Below are positions 23,682-30,727 of a stretch of 64,000 nt of DNA, in pieces. The stretch spans positions 254,896-318,895 of the forward strand of contig PMHV01000059.1 of assembly GCA_003156805.1 (NCBI GenBank). Reading direction: 5' to 3'. Every line of letters starts with the position of its first letter. Position 1 is the stretch's first letter. The notes beneath the pieces were generated by a model, which was not told where the DNA came from, did no database searches, and saw nothing but the letters and a program-made list of their open reading frames with translations. The position numbers and the translations under genes were made by a program. This DNA is from Acidobacteriaceae bacterium. Its GTDB lineage: Bacteria > Acidobacteriota > Terriglobia > Terriglobales > Acidobacteriaceae.

Positions 23682-24971
23682 TCAGGCATTCTTCTCCCGC
23701 TTGTACTCGTCGAACTTCTCCAAAAACCGGTCAATATCTTTCTTCTGCAAATAGTAGGGCGTGGACAAGCGCAGCTTGTTGGGGTCGCCGCCGCGGATGC
23801 GGATTTTATACGTCTTCCACATCCAGTTCTCTAACTCCATGCGCGCTACCGGCGGGACATTGACCGTGGCGATGGCGCAACGCAGCGCGGGCTCGGGCGA
23901 GGTCCAGGATTCACCACCGCGCTTAATCATTTCGGCGAGAATATAGTCGCAAAGCTGGCGATGGCGGTGCTCAATGCGCTCAAGGCCGATATCGTTGGCC
24001 AGCTTGATCGACGCTCGCAATCCCCACAACGCCGGCACGTTGGACGACCCGATGCGCTGAAATCTCTCGGCGCGCAGCTTCGGTTCGTCCCAGCCTTCGG
24101 TGACGATCGTGTTCCAAAGGCGGTCGATCACCTCGTCGCGCACATAAAGAAACCCGGTTCCTTTCGGCGCCTGCAGCCACTTGTGCGGACTCGAAGAATA
24201 CATGTCGCAGCCGAGTTCGCGCAGGTTGAGGCGCATCATGCCGATAACGTGGGCGCCGTCTACAGCGGAAAGAATTCCCTTCGACCGGGCCAGGGCGCAG
24301 AGTTCTTTTGCCGGCAGAACCACGCCGGAGAATGTGGTGATGTGGCTGAAAAACAGCACACGCGTGCGCGGGGTGATGGCCTCGCTGAAAAGCTCGAGAA
24401 CCTGGCCCGCGTTCTTTACCGGCAGCGGAAGTTTAACTTTTTTCACCACAATGCCGTAGCGCTTGGCTTTCAGATCCCACGGATGCAGGCCGCCGGGATG
24501 CTCCTGGTCGGTCATGAGCACTTCGTCGCCGGGCTTCATGTCGATTCCGTTGGCGATGTAGCTATTGGCTTCGGTGGCGTTGCGCAGCAGCGCGATCTCA
24601 TCGCGGTTGCAGCCGACAAACTCCGCGAGCGGGTCGCGAAATTCGTTCCAGGCCGCATATCCCCAAATGGGGTAGTCCTCGGGATCTTGCTGGTCCATTT
24701 TCTCGGTAGCCGCATAGCCGTCGAAAATGGCGCGCAACACCGGTGCTGGACTGGAACCGACCGTGCCGTTGTTCAAATAAATTTCGTCTTCAGGAATGAG
24801 AAACTGTTTGCGCAGTTCCGACCAGTACAGGTCCTCGTTCCTGTCAAGCAGAGAATGGTCGGGAAGGGAAGACGGGGCTTTTTCGAGTTGAGCGAACAGG
24901 TTCTCGCGCAAGGCAAGCGAAGCGGCGAGTCCTGTTGCTGCAGCGGTTAGGAAGCGGCGGCGATCAAGCAC
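23682..24971 (-). CDS. Tat-exported class V aminotransferase/cysteine-desulfurase-like enzyme
   Basis: A 429-residue PLP enzyme of the class V aminotransferase group (isopenicillin-N epimerase, SufS-like). It opens with a twin-arginine signal, MLDRRRFLTAAATGLAASLA, so the folded enzyme with its cofactor is probably exported. PLP-fold landmarks: YLNNGTVGSSPAPV, the MTDQEHPGGLHPWDLKA active-site region, FFSHITTFSGVVLPAKEL, VDGAHVIGMMRLNLREL (PLP Asp and His) and YSSSPHKWLQAPKGTGFLYV, whose Lys would bind PLP. No desulfurase Cys loop is obvious. Substrate unknown. An upstream TATAAC lies close to the start. Confidence 0.88.
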   Translation of the reverse strand: MLDRRRFLTAAATGLAASLALRENLFAQLEKAPSSLPDHSLLDRNEDLYWSELRKQFLIPEDEIYLNNGTVGSSPAPVLRAIFDGYAATEKMDQQDPEDYPIWGYAAWNEFRDPLAEFVGCNRDEIALLRNATEANSYIANGIDMKPGDEVLMTDQEHPGGLHPWDLKAKRYGIVVKKVKLPLPVKNAGQVLELFSEAITPRTRVLFFSHITTFSGVVLPAKELCALARSKGILSAVDGAHVIGMMRLNLRELGCDMYSSSPHKWLQAPKGTGFLYVRDEVIDRLWNTIVTEGWDEPKLRAERFQRIGSSNVPALWGLRASIKLANDIGLERIEHRHRQLCDYILAEMIKRGGESWTSPEPALRCAIATVNVPPVARMELENWMWKTYKIRIRGGDPNKLRLSTPYYLQKKDIDRFLEKFDEYKREKNA

Positions 24972-25209
24972 GGAGGAACCTCCTGGCGGCGACTGTTATA
25001 CCACGACCGGCAAGAGCTTGCAGATCAAACAGCGTGCAGATCAAACAGTGCCGAACGAAGTTTCATTTCCAAAATGCGGAATCGCCTGAGGCGTCATCCC
25101 GAAGGCCCGCGTTTTCACCAGCGGGCCGAGGGATCTCCATTTGGCTCACACGCTGGAGATCAAACAGACCCCGCCACCCGCAGATGAGCCGCCGCAACCG
25201 GCCGCAAAA
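24972..25209 (+). other. intergenic stretch with short direct repeats and a palindromic repeat
   Basis: First part of a 547-base gene-free region. It holds GCAGATCAAACAG twice in tandem (25017-25045) and a variant GGAGATCAAACAG near 25158, plus palindromic repeat copy 4. No gene supported. Confidence 0.55.
25093..25136 (+). repeat. GTCATCC-type palindromic repeat, copy 4
   Basis: GTCATCCCGAAG, then stem GGCCCGC (25104-25110) / GCGGGCC (25121-25127) with loop GTTTTCACCA, then GAGGGATCTCC. Nearly identical to copy 1 at 18072, with one compensated base pair change in the stem (C-G to G-C), which argues for selection on the hairpin. Confidence 0.8.
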
Positions 25210-25466
25210 AAATCCACAGCCCCCTTGTGACATCTAACCTTGCGCCTCACCTTCGATTCGTCCCATCATGGGAAAAGCAGAGCCAGCAAGCCCGTCGACA
25301 AGTCCGGAGTGAAACCGGCCAAAGAAATCCGGCCTAACTCCTTTGTTCGGCGGATTTTGACCTCTAAGTCCTTTGCCATGCGGATTTTGCGGGCAATTTC
25401 TTGCTAACTCGCTGATTTCCCAAAGACCGAGGAGGGTGGGGGGACCGGTTAGCTAACTGGTAAACT
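25210..25466 (+). repeat. leader-type degenerate repeat, copy A (precedes the zinc-finger-like gene)
   Basis: About 257 bases that match 41759-42016 in six conserved blocks in the same order: AATCCACAGCCC plus TGTGACATC and AACCTTGCGCC; then CTAACTCCTTTGTT; then CCTCTAAGTCCTTTG; then ATTTTGCGGGCAATTTC; then a G-run GGAGGGTGGGGGGA; then AACTGGTAAAC. The middle contains three imperfect ~30-base tandem units built on CTAACTCCTTTG...ATTTTG. It ends about 50 bases before the ATG at 25519. Blocks are well kept while intervening sequence differs, which suggests a structured RNA leader or a mobile-element end. Confidence 0.75.
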
Positions 25467-25518
25467 CCCTCCCAAAACGCAAAACACGAAACCAAAATGA
25501 TGGAGGTTCGGAGAGGAT

Positions 25519-26268
25519 ATGAGTTTCGACAATGTTCCACGGTGTCAGCATGTGAAGGTGAACGGGACGCAGTGCGGGTCTCCGGCGCTGCGGCGTCGGC
25601 GGTTGTGCTTTTTTCATAAGCGCTGTCAGGAGCAGCGGGCGCGCATGGCCGCCGATCAGTTCGCGCAGCGCCGCTTTGAGGTGCCTGTGCTGGAAGACGC
25701 GAATTCGGTGCAGATGGCGCTCATGCAGGTGATGCAATCGCTGGCGTGGGGACAGATGGACCACAAGACGGCGGGACTGATGCTCTACGCGCTGCAAACC
25801 GCGAGCAGCAACCTGCGCAAGACGGACTTTGAGGCCGAGGAAGCGACGGATGTGGTGATCGATCGCGACACCGTGCACTTGACCTGCCTGGGCGGTCAGC
25901 AGTGGTTTGAAGAGGATTTTGAAGAGGAAGAAGAAGAGGAGGAGGACGGTTCGGCGGAGGACGCTTCACCACGGAGTCACGGAGACACGGAGAAAAACGA
26001 AGAAACCGTGAACGTCGGGTCCGGAGCTGGCCGCGATGACAAGAGTCGGGCTGGAGAACAGGATGGGCAGTTGGTTCGCGGGGTTGAAGCGCGGACGGCA
26101 GGAGACTCAGCAGATGGGAAAGAGAGCGAAGCTGCGCGGCCTGTGGCCGATCGAGCGAACGTTAAGAAAGTGAATATAGCGGAGGTGCGAGAGAACGTTA
26201 AGGGGCTGATCCGCAACTGGGTGCTGGAGACGGCGCAGGAGAAGGCGAGGAAGGATTTGGGCGGCTAG
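25519..26268 (+). CDS. acidobacterial zinc-finger-like protein, unknown function
   Basis: A 249-residue protein of unknown function. The N-terminus has a putative zinc-binding knuckle: Cys9 and His11 in RCQHVKVNGTQCGSPA, Cys19, then RRRRLCFFHKR with Cys and His near residues 30-33. A helical part follows (SVQMALMQVMQSLAWGQMD, LMLYALQTASSNLRKTDFE), then a run of Glu, a Ser/Asp/Arg-rich disordered linker, and a C-terminal helix (VRENVKGLIRNWVLETAQEK). I recall this CQH...CGSPALRRRR...C.FH pattern in multicopy acidobacterial proteins. ATG start; the ribosome-binding site GGAGAGG is seven bases upstream. It is preceded by repeat copy A. Confidence 0.8.
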   Translation: MSFDNVPRCQHVKVNGTQCGSPALRRRRLCFFHKRCQEQRARMAADQFAQRRFEVPVLEDANSVQMALMQVMQSLAWGQMDHKTAGLMLYALQTASSNLRKTDFEAEEATDVVIDRDTVHLTCLGGQQWFEEDFEEEEEEEEDGSAEDASPRSHGDTEKNEETVNVGSGAGRDDKSRAGEQDGQLVRGVEARTAGDSADGKESEAARPVADRANVKKVNIAEVRENVKGLIRNWVLETAQEKARKDLGG

Positions 26269-26302
26269 GAAGTATTGCGCGCGCTCCAAGCCCCACCCCG
26301 AC

Positions 26303-26392
26303 GTCATCCTGAGGCCCGCGTTCTTTGCGGGCCGACTTTGCGGGCCGACTCTGCGGGCCAAAGAGCCTGCCCCGATCTCGTCGAAGGGATCT
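26303..26392 (+). repeat. GTCATCC-type palindromic repeat, copy 5 (expanded)
   Basis: Starts GTCATCCTGAGGCCCGC and ends CGAAGGGATCT. The right arm of the stem has been multiplied: TTTGCGGGCCGACT occurs twice and CTGCGGGCC once in tandem, so the left arm GGCCCGC can pair with any of three right arms. Confidence 0.75.
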
Positions 26393-26526
26393 ATGGAATC
26401 GTCGGGCAGCGAAGGTGGTGCTCGAAAGTTGCACGCGGGAAAGCTCGCACGGATAACCCCGGCACGGGAGGCAGCGTCTAACCGGGAGGACAAGAATTTG
26501 GGGGATGAGTGTGTGTCGATCAGGCG

Positions 26527-26532
26527 TATAAT
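26527..26532 (+). promoter_or_regulatory. -10 box of the M48 protease gene
   Basis: A perfect TATAAT stands 18 bases before the ATG at 26551, with AAGGAG just ahead of the start. No good -35 hexamer is at the usual distance. The 5' untranslated part would be only about 12 bases. Confidence 0.4.
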
Positions 26533-26550
26533 CTGGGCCAAGGAGTATTT

Positions 26551-27657
26551 ATGAAGTGCAGGTGGCTGGCAATCGCGATCGCAATGGCGGCGTTCAGCGC
26601 AGGGCCCTGGACGCAAGCGCAAGTTCAAGATCAGGATAAAGATCAGCCGAAGGCGGGCGACGTGCAGAACGCACCGGCACAGCCGCCGGCCACGCTGCCG
26701 ACGCAGGACGACAATCAGATCAAACACGATGGCACCAAGACTGACGTGGACGCAGTAGGGAACCGCAACGTGGGTTGCGGCCGCGGGGTCGGAAATTGGT
26801 ACACGGTAGAGGGCCAGGTGGCGCGGGGACGCGTCTATGCGCAGCAGATCGAATCGCAGATCAAGCTGGTGAACGATCCCGTGGTCACCGAATATGTGAA
26901 CCGCATCGGCCAGAACCTGGTGCGCAACTCTGATGCTCAGGTGCCATTCACCATCAAGGTCATCGACTCGGATGTGGTGAACGCCATGGCGTTGCCGGGC
27001 GGATTCTTTTACGTGAATTCGGGGCTGATTCTCGCCGCGGATGAAGAAGCCGAGATGGCAGGAGTCATGGCGCACGAAATCGCCCATGTGGCCGCTTGCC
27101 ATTATGGCCGCGAAATGACGCGGGCGAACCTCCTGCAGATGGCTTCCATTCCGTTCATCTTCATGGGGGGAGTGATTGGCTACGCCGGGTACGAGGCGGC
27201 GGGTCTGGGTATTCCGGTTGCGTTTTTCAAGTTCTCGCGCGGCTTCGAGGCTGAGGCCGACTACCTCGGCGTCGAATACATGTATCGCGCCGGCTACGAT
27301 CCCTCAGCGTTCGTTTCGTTCTTTGAAAAGATTCAGGCGATGGAGAAGAAAAAGCCTGGGACGCTGGCCAAAGCGTTTGAGACCCACCCCCCGACTCCGG
27401 ACCGCATTGAGAAGACGCAAGATGAGATCCGGAAGATTCTTCCCGCGAAGCAACAATATGTTGTAACGACTTCGGAATTCGACGAGGTCAAGGCGCGGCT
27501 GGCTTCGATCGAGAACCGTCACAAAGTGCTGGACCAGAAAGACGCCAACAAACCCAGCCTGCGGCGCACCTCGAGCCCGAGCGATAGCTCGGCGGGCAGT
27601 GGCCAGAGTGACGATGACCGTCCGACCCTGAAACGGCGGGACGACTCGTCGAATTAG
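26551..27657 (+). CDS. M48-family periplasmic metalloprotease
   Basis: A 368-residue zinc protease resembling LoiP/BepA-type enzymes that survey outer-membrane proteins. ATG at 26551 with AAGGAG eight bases upstream; signal peptide MKCRWLAIAIAMAAFSAGPW. The catalytic HEIAH is at residues 175-179 (GVMAHEIAHVAACHYG) and the third ligand Glu lies in RGFEAEADYLGVEYMYRAGY. Flanking core: IKVIDSDVVNAMALPGGFFY. The C-terminal ~50 residues are charged and Ser-rich. No TPR domain as in BepA. A strong terminator follows the gene. Confidence 0.93.
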   Translation: MKCRWLAIAIAMAAFSAGPWTQAQVQDQDKDQPKAGDVQNAPAQPPATLPTQDDNQIKHDGTKTDVDAVGNRNVGCGRGVGNWYTVEGQVARGRVYAQQIESQIKLVNDPVVTEYVNRIGQNLVRNSDAQVPFTIKVIDSDVVNAMALPGGFFYVNSGLILAADEEAEMAGVMAHEIAHVAACHYGREMTRANLLQMASIPFIFMGGVIGYAGYEAAGLGIPVAFFKFSRGFEAEADYLGVEYMYRAGYDPSAFVSFFEKIQAMEKKKPGTLAKAFETHPPTPDRIEKTQDEIRKILPAKQQYVVTTSEFDEVKARLASIENRHKVLDQKDANKPSLRRTSSPSDSSAGSGQSDDDRPTLKRRDDSSN

Positions 27658-27696
27658 GAGCTTGAATTAGAAATCTTGAAGTCTTCTGAAATCACG

Positions 27697-27735
27697 AACC
27701 GGCTGCCTTTTTTCGGGCAGCCGGTTTCCGTTTCG
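27697..27735 (+). terminator. rho-independent terminator after the M48 gene
   Basis: Stem AACCGGCTGCC (27697-27707) with GGCAGCCGGTT (27716-27726), loop TTTTTTCG, followed by a moderately T-rich TTCCGTTTCG. Eleven perfect base pairs, about 40 bases past the protease stop codon. Confidence 0.8.
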
Positions 27736-27874
27736 GACTGGTTTCCCGGGGCGGGGCGAGCGAATCAAATTGCGAGTGTCGCCGTGACGGACCGTGTCGC
27801 ATAGACGCAAATGAAAAAGAGACGCAATGAAAAAGAGACCGATTCTCGCCGGATCGGGCAAACTCGCGCCGCAA

Positions 27875-28111
27875 CTACGCGGCTTGTTTGGCGGAGAGCG
27901 CGGCTACATAGTCGCGGCGTTCGGCGGGCGAGTCGATCACTCGCATTTCCTGCCAGTCGTAGGGAAACTCTTTTCCGCAATCCAGACAAACCACATAGGT
28001 CCCGGTCAATGAAGCCGCTTGAATGCGCCGAGCGCTTCCCCGCAGGGTCACCGGAAAGCTGTACCGCGAATGCCAGCAACCAAGAAATGCGTCAATCAGT
28101 TTTGTCATCAT
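27875..28111 (-). CDS. small C-x2-C protein (GKEF type)
   Basis: A 78-residue protein with the pattern LTGTYVVCLDCGKEFPYDWQ: a C-x2-C half-zinc-ribbon followed by an aromatic YDW motif, then EMRVIDSPAERRDY. The N-terminal FLGCWHSRYSFPVTLR includes another Cys/His pair that could complete the metal site. I have seen the CLDCGKEF.YDW pattern in small acidobacterial proteins without known function. Start at ATG 28111 or 28108, with AGGT a few bases before. Stands alone on the minus strand. Confidence 0.75.
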   Translation of the reverse strand: MMTKLIDAFLGCWHSRYSFPVTLRGSARRIQAASLTGTYVVCLDCGKEFPYDWQEMRVIDSPAERRDYVAALSAKQAA

Positions 28112-28444
28112 CGAAGACCTTCCACACTCAGGATCGTTGCCCGCCTGGGTTTCTGAGCGACGCGCTCCTCGCCCACCAATCTCCCAAGTTCACCAACATC
28201 CAACTGATTAGATTCTGCTCAGAGCTAATAGTTGCGGTTTTCGCTGAACGTTCAAGTGCGTGGAAGGCTCAGACCAGTGCAAATTGTTCTTGGAGAGCAG
28301 GTTACGGGAGACCCAGAATGGGAGACGGAACACAAGATTAGGGCTGCGCTCTACGAGGAAATGAAACTCTCAAGAAAAATGCTGGCTATCTTAATCTCGT
28401 CGATCTTTAATCTCGGCTATCAATCTCGGCCATCTCGATCCCGG
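28112..28444 (+). other. intergenic stretch with AATCTCG repeats
   Basis: About 330 bases. It contains short imperfect direct repeats based on AATCTCG / ATCTCGGC near 28390-28440, close to the nuoB stop. Frames crossing it on the plus strand run antisense into nuoB and are not supported as genes. Confidence 0.5.
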
Positions 28445-29005
28445 TTATTTCAGGTTGAGCGCCTTTCTGATTGTGCCGTGCTCCTTCTGGATTTTCTCTT
28501 GCAGGAGAGTTATGGCGTAGATCAGCTGCTCTGGACGCGGCGGGCATCCGGGGACGTAGATATCGACGGGGATAACCTGGTTAACGCTTTGCACCAAGGC
28601 GTAGTTCTGGAAGACGCCGCCCGAGGTCGCGCACGCTCCCATGGAGATGACCCATTTGGGTTCGGGCATCTGCTCCCACAACTGCCGGATCACTGGAGCC
28701 ATTTTGTTCGAGACCCGACCGGCGATGATCATAAGATCGCTTTGCCGCGGCGAGGGACGAAATACCTCTGCCCCGAAGCGCGCAATATCAAACCGCGACG
28801 CGCCCATCGACATCATTTCGATGGCGCAGCAAGCCAAGCCAAACGTCATGGGCCAGATAGAGCTTTTTCGCATCCAGTTGACGGCCGAATCCATTGTCGT
28901 GAGAACGACGCCTTCCGGCGTGGGATTGCCGAAAGTCAGATCCTTGACGACTCTCTTGCCGTCTTCAACGTCAACGTAGGGGCCGAAATTTAGTTCGGGG
29001 GACAT
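28445..29005 (-). CDS. nuoB: NADH-quinone oxidoreductase subunit B
   Basis: A 186-residue subunit of respiratory complex I that holds the terminal Fe-S cluster N2. All four ligands are present: Cys59 and Cys60 in [11 protein letters not shown], Cys125 in [10 protein letters not shown] and Cys154 in [33 protein letters not shown] is the conserved middle helix. It is peripheral and cytoplasm-facing. No other nuo gene is adjacent: a small hypothetical gene lies 30 bases upstream and a gene-free stretch downstream, so the complex I genes must be dispersed or duplicated in this genome. Confidence 0.96.
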   Translation of the reverse strand: MSPELNFGPYVDVEDGKRVVKDLTFGNPTPEGVVLTTMDSAVNWMRKSSIWPMTFGLACCAIEMMSMGASRFDIARFGAEVFRPSPRQSDLMIIAGRVSNKMAPVIRQLWEQMPEPKWVISMGACATSGGVFQNYALVQSVNQVIPVDIYVPGCPPRPEQLIYAITLLQEKIQKEHGTIRKALNLK

Positions 29006-29035
29006 GGTTCTATTCTAAACCACGGCTCTCGCAAC

Positions 29036-29275
29036 TCAGTCCCTGGAGTTACTTGCTCGCCGCACTGCTCTTTCCGCCGATTGCGGGAGTTGCACCGGGA
29101 CGAAGTATTCCTGGGGATAAAGATAGTCTTCGCCGGACTCATCAATCACGCGAATCTGGTGAAGCTTGGCTGCGGTTTCATCTGCGACGACCTGGTAGAG
29201 TTTCCGCAATTCGAGCGCAGCGGCATAGCCCTTATTCCTGACGCAAATGGCGAATGACGGCTGAGTTCGTTTCAT
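29036..29275 (-). CDS. small conserved protein of unknown function
   Basis: A 79-residue protein starting at ATG 29275 (MKRTQPSFAICVRNKGYAAA). The text SFAICVRNKGYAAALELRKL and VIDESGEDYLYPQEYFVPVQ is compact and beta-rich, resembling short conserved proteins seen in Acidobacteria, Cyanobacteria and others that carry a DESGEDYLYP motif; no function is known to me. It precedes nuoB by 30 bases on the same strand and could be cotranscribed. Longer upstream codons (from 29332) lie in a repeat and are not counted. Confidence 0.72.
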   Translation of the reverse strand: MKRTQPSFAICVRNKGYAAALELRKLYQVVADETAAKLHQIRVIDESGEDYLYPQEYFVPVQLPQSAERAVRRASNSRD

Positions 29276-29289
29276 TGGTCGATGCCCAA

Positions 29290-29358
29290 GAGGTACCTCG
29301 GGGGCTGAAGCCCTCAAGCATGGCAAGGGCATTATCGCAGCGCTGGAAGCGCTGCGCC
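29290..29358. repeat. cluster of three short hairpins
   Basis: Three inverted repeats stand in a row: GAGGTACCTC (29290-29299), GGGCT-GA-AGCCC (29302-29313) and GCAGCGC-TGGAA-GCGCTGC (29337-29355). Between two minus-strand genes; may end transcription of the oxidoreductase gene or be a dispersed intergenic repeat. Sequences of the type GCAGCGCTGAAGCGCTGC recur in acidobacterial intergenic DNA as far as I recall. Confidence 0.5.
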
Positions 29359-29399
29359 ACCCAAAATCAGTATGTCCCTCAGCCGAGTTTAAGAGTCCC

Positions 29400-30422
29400 T
29401 TACGGATTCACAACTATTTTCCCGAACATCTGGCTCTTCTCCAAATACTCATGGGCGGCGCGTGTTTCGCCCAACGAAAACACGCGGTCCACCACCGGCT
29501 TTAGCCGTCCGGCGAACACGTGCCTTAACACTTCGTGGAGATCGCCCATCGTCCCCATATAAGAGCCTAGCAGCGACAACTGGCGCCCAAACAAATGGCG
29601 CAGGTCGATCTTCACGTCCGGACCCGTGGTTGCGCCGCATGTGACCAGTGTGCCTCCGCTCTTGAGAGACTTCACACTTTCCGGCCAGGTGACTGCGCCC
29701 ACGTGCTCGACGACGATGTCCGCGCCTTCTTTGTTGGTGATCTTACGGACTTCTTCTGAGATTTTCTGCTTGTAGTGATCAATCCCGAAGTCCGCACCCA
29801 GCGCACGCGCTTTCTCCAGCTTGGTGTCGTCGCCGGCGGTGGTAATTACGCGGCAGTGAAATAACTTCGCGATCTGAATGGCCGCAATGCCAACGCCCGA
29901 ACTCGCCCCCAGCACCAGCACGGTCTGTCCCGGACGCACCTGAGCCCGCGACACCAGCATGTGCCAGGCAGTCACAAATACGAGCGGCACGCTGGCTGCC
30001 TGATTGAAATCGAGCGTGTCGGGAATGGGAATCACACTGGCCGCGGGCACGGCGATCAACTCGCAGTTTCCGCCGTCCATGCTATTGCCCAGCACGGCAA
30101 ATTCACGGCACTGATTCTGCAGGCCAGCCAGGCACTTCGAACAGTGTCCACAAAAGTGCATGGGCGACAGCAACACCCGCTGCCCGGCTTTGAACCCGCT
30201 GATGTACTCGCCCAGTTCGACCACCTCGCCGGCGATGTCGCTGCCGAGAATGTGCGGGAGCTTGACTCCGGGCAATCCCTTGCGCACCCAAATGTCGAGG
30301 TGATTCAAAGCGCACGCCCGCACGCGCACTAAAATCTGATCTTTACGCGGCTGCGGATCGGCCACGTCTTCATAGGTCAGGACTTCCGGCCCACCAAATT
30401 GATGAATGCGCACGGCTTTCAT
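29400..30422 (-). CDS. medium-chain zinc-type alcohol dehydrogenase/quinone oxidoreductase
   Basis: A 340-residue MDR-family NAD(P)H oxidoreductase. The N-terminal catalytic domain carries the structural-zinc Cys cluster (HFCGHCSKCLAGLQNQCREF) and a catalytic-zinc-like region; HILGSDIAGEVVELGEYI is the family glycine-rich strand. The cofactor domain shows VLVLGASSGVGIAAIQIAKL and the loop NKEGADIVVEHVGAVTWPES. Substrate unknown; the family reduces quinones, aldehydes or secondary alcohols. ATG start at 30422 with AGGAGAG upstream. Confidence 0.92.
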   Translation of the reverse strand: MKAVRIHQFGGPEVLTYEDVADPQPRKDQILVRVRACALNHLDIWVRKGLPGVKLPHILGSDIAGEVVELGEYISGFKAGQRVLLSPMHFCGHCSKCLAGLQNQCREFAVLGNSMDGGNCELIAVPAASVIPIPDTLDFNQAASVPLVFVTAWHMLVSRAQVRPGQTVLVLGASSGVGIAAIQIAKLFHCRVITTAGDDTKLEKARALGADFGIDHYKQKISEEVRKITNKEGADIVVEHVGAVTWPESVKSLKSGGTLVTCGATTGPDVKIDLRHLFGRQLSLLGSYMGTMGDLHEVLRHVFAGRLKPVVDRVFSLGETRAAHEYLEKSQMFGKIVVNP

Positions 30423-30727
30423 GCGATCACTCTCCTGTTAGGTCTGATGCCACACAAGCATACTTCCCCGATGGGGAATTCCCAATACGGAGTCCGGGAG
30501 GAATTTATTGAACTCGTCAGCCAGTTGCGGTTCGCCCAAGCCCCACGTAAGCTTGACAATCGCTTTTTGCCGGTTCACGATTAAAATGCTTGGCAGGCCG
30601 CGTCGTTCCTACTGGTTTAGTGGAGAAAGCCCCGGAGTGATGACCGGGGCTTTTGCTTTCTGTCGAGTTTGACTCTCTCCTGTTAACCGACTGATAATCA
30701 GATCTGCAGCTTAGTCCTACATCCTTC
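30423..30727 (+). other. intergenic region between divergent genes with a promoter-like and terminator-like pair
   Basis: About 305 bases. On the plus strand a TTGACA (30553-30558) and a TAAAAT (30582-30587) are followed 40 bases later by a strong hairpin with a T-tract (listed separately). This could be a short independent transcript or the leader of xdhC. Nothing else stands out. Confidence 0.45.
30626..30657 (+). terminator. rho-independent terminator-like hairpin
   Basis: Perfect 10-bp stem AAAGCCCCGG (30626-30635) / CCGGGGCTTT (30644-30653), loop AGTGATGA, followed by TTGCTTTC. It lies 75 bases before the XdhC start, so it ends a transcript that begins in this intergenic region or acts as an attenuator. 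Confidence 0.75.

Larger units (their letters stand above)
26269..26550 (+). other. intergenic stretch with expanded palindromic repeat
   Basis: About 280 bases between the zinc-finger-like gene and the M48 protease. It contains palindromic repeat copy 5 and, at the right end, a TATAAT box and ribosome-binding site for the protease. No gene supported. Confidence 0.55.
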
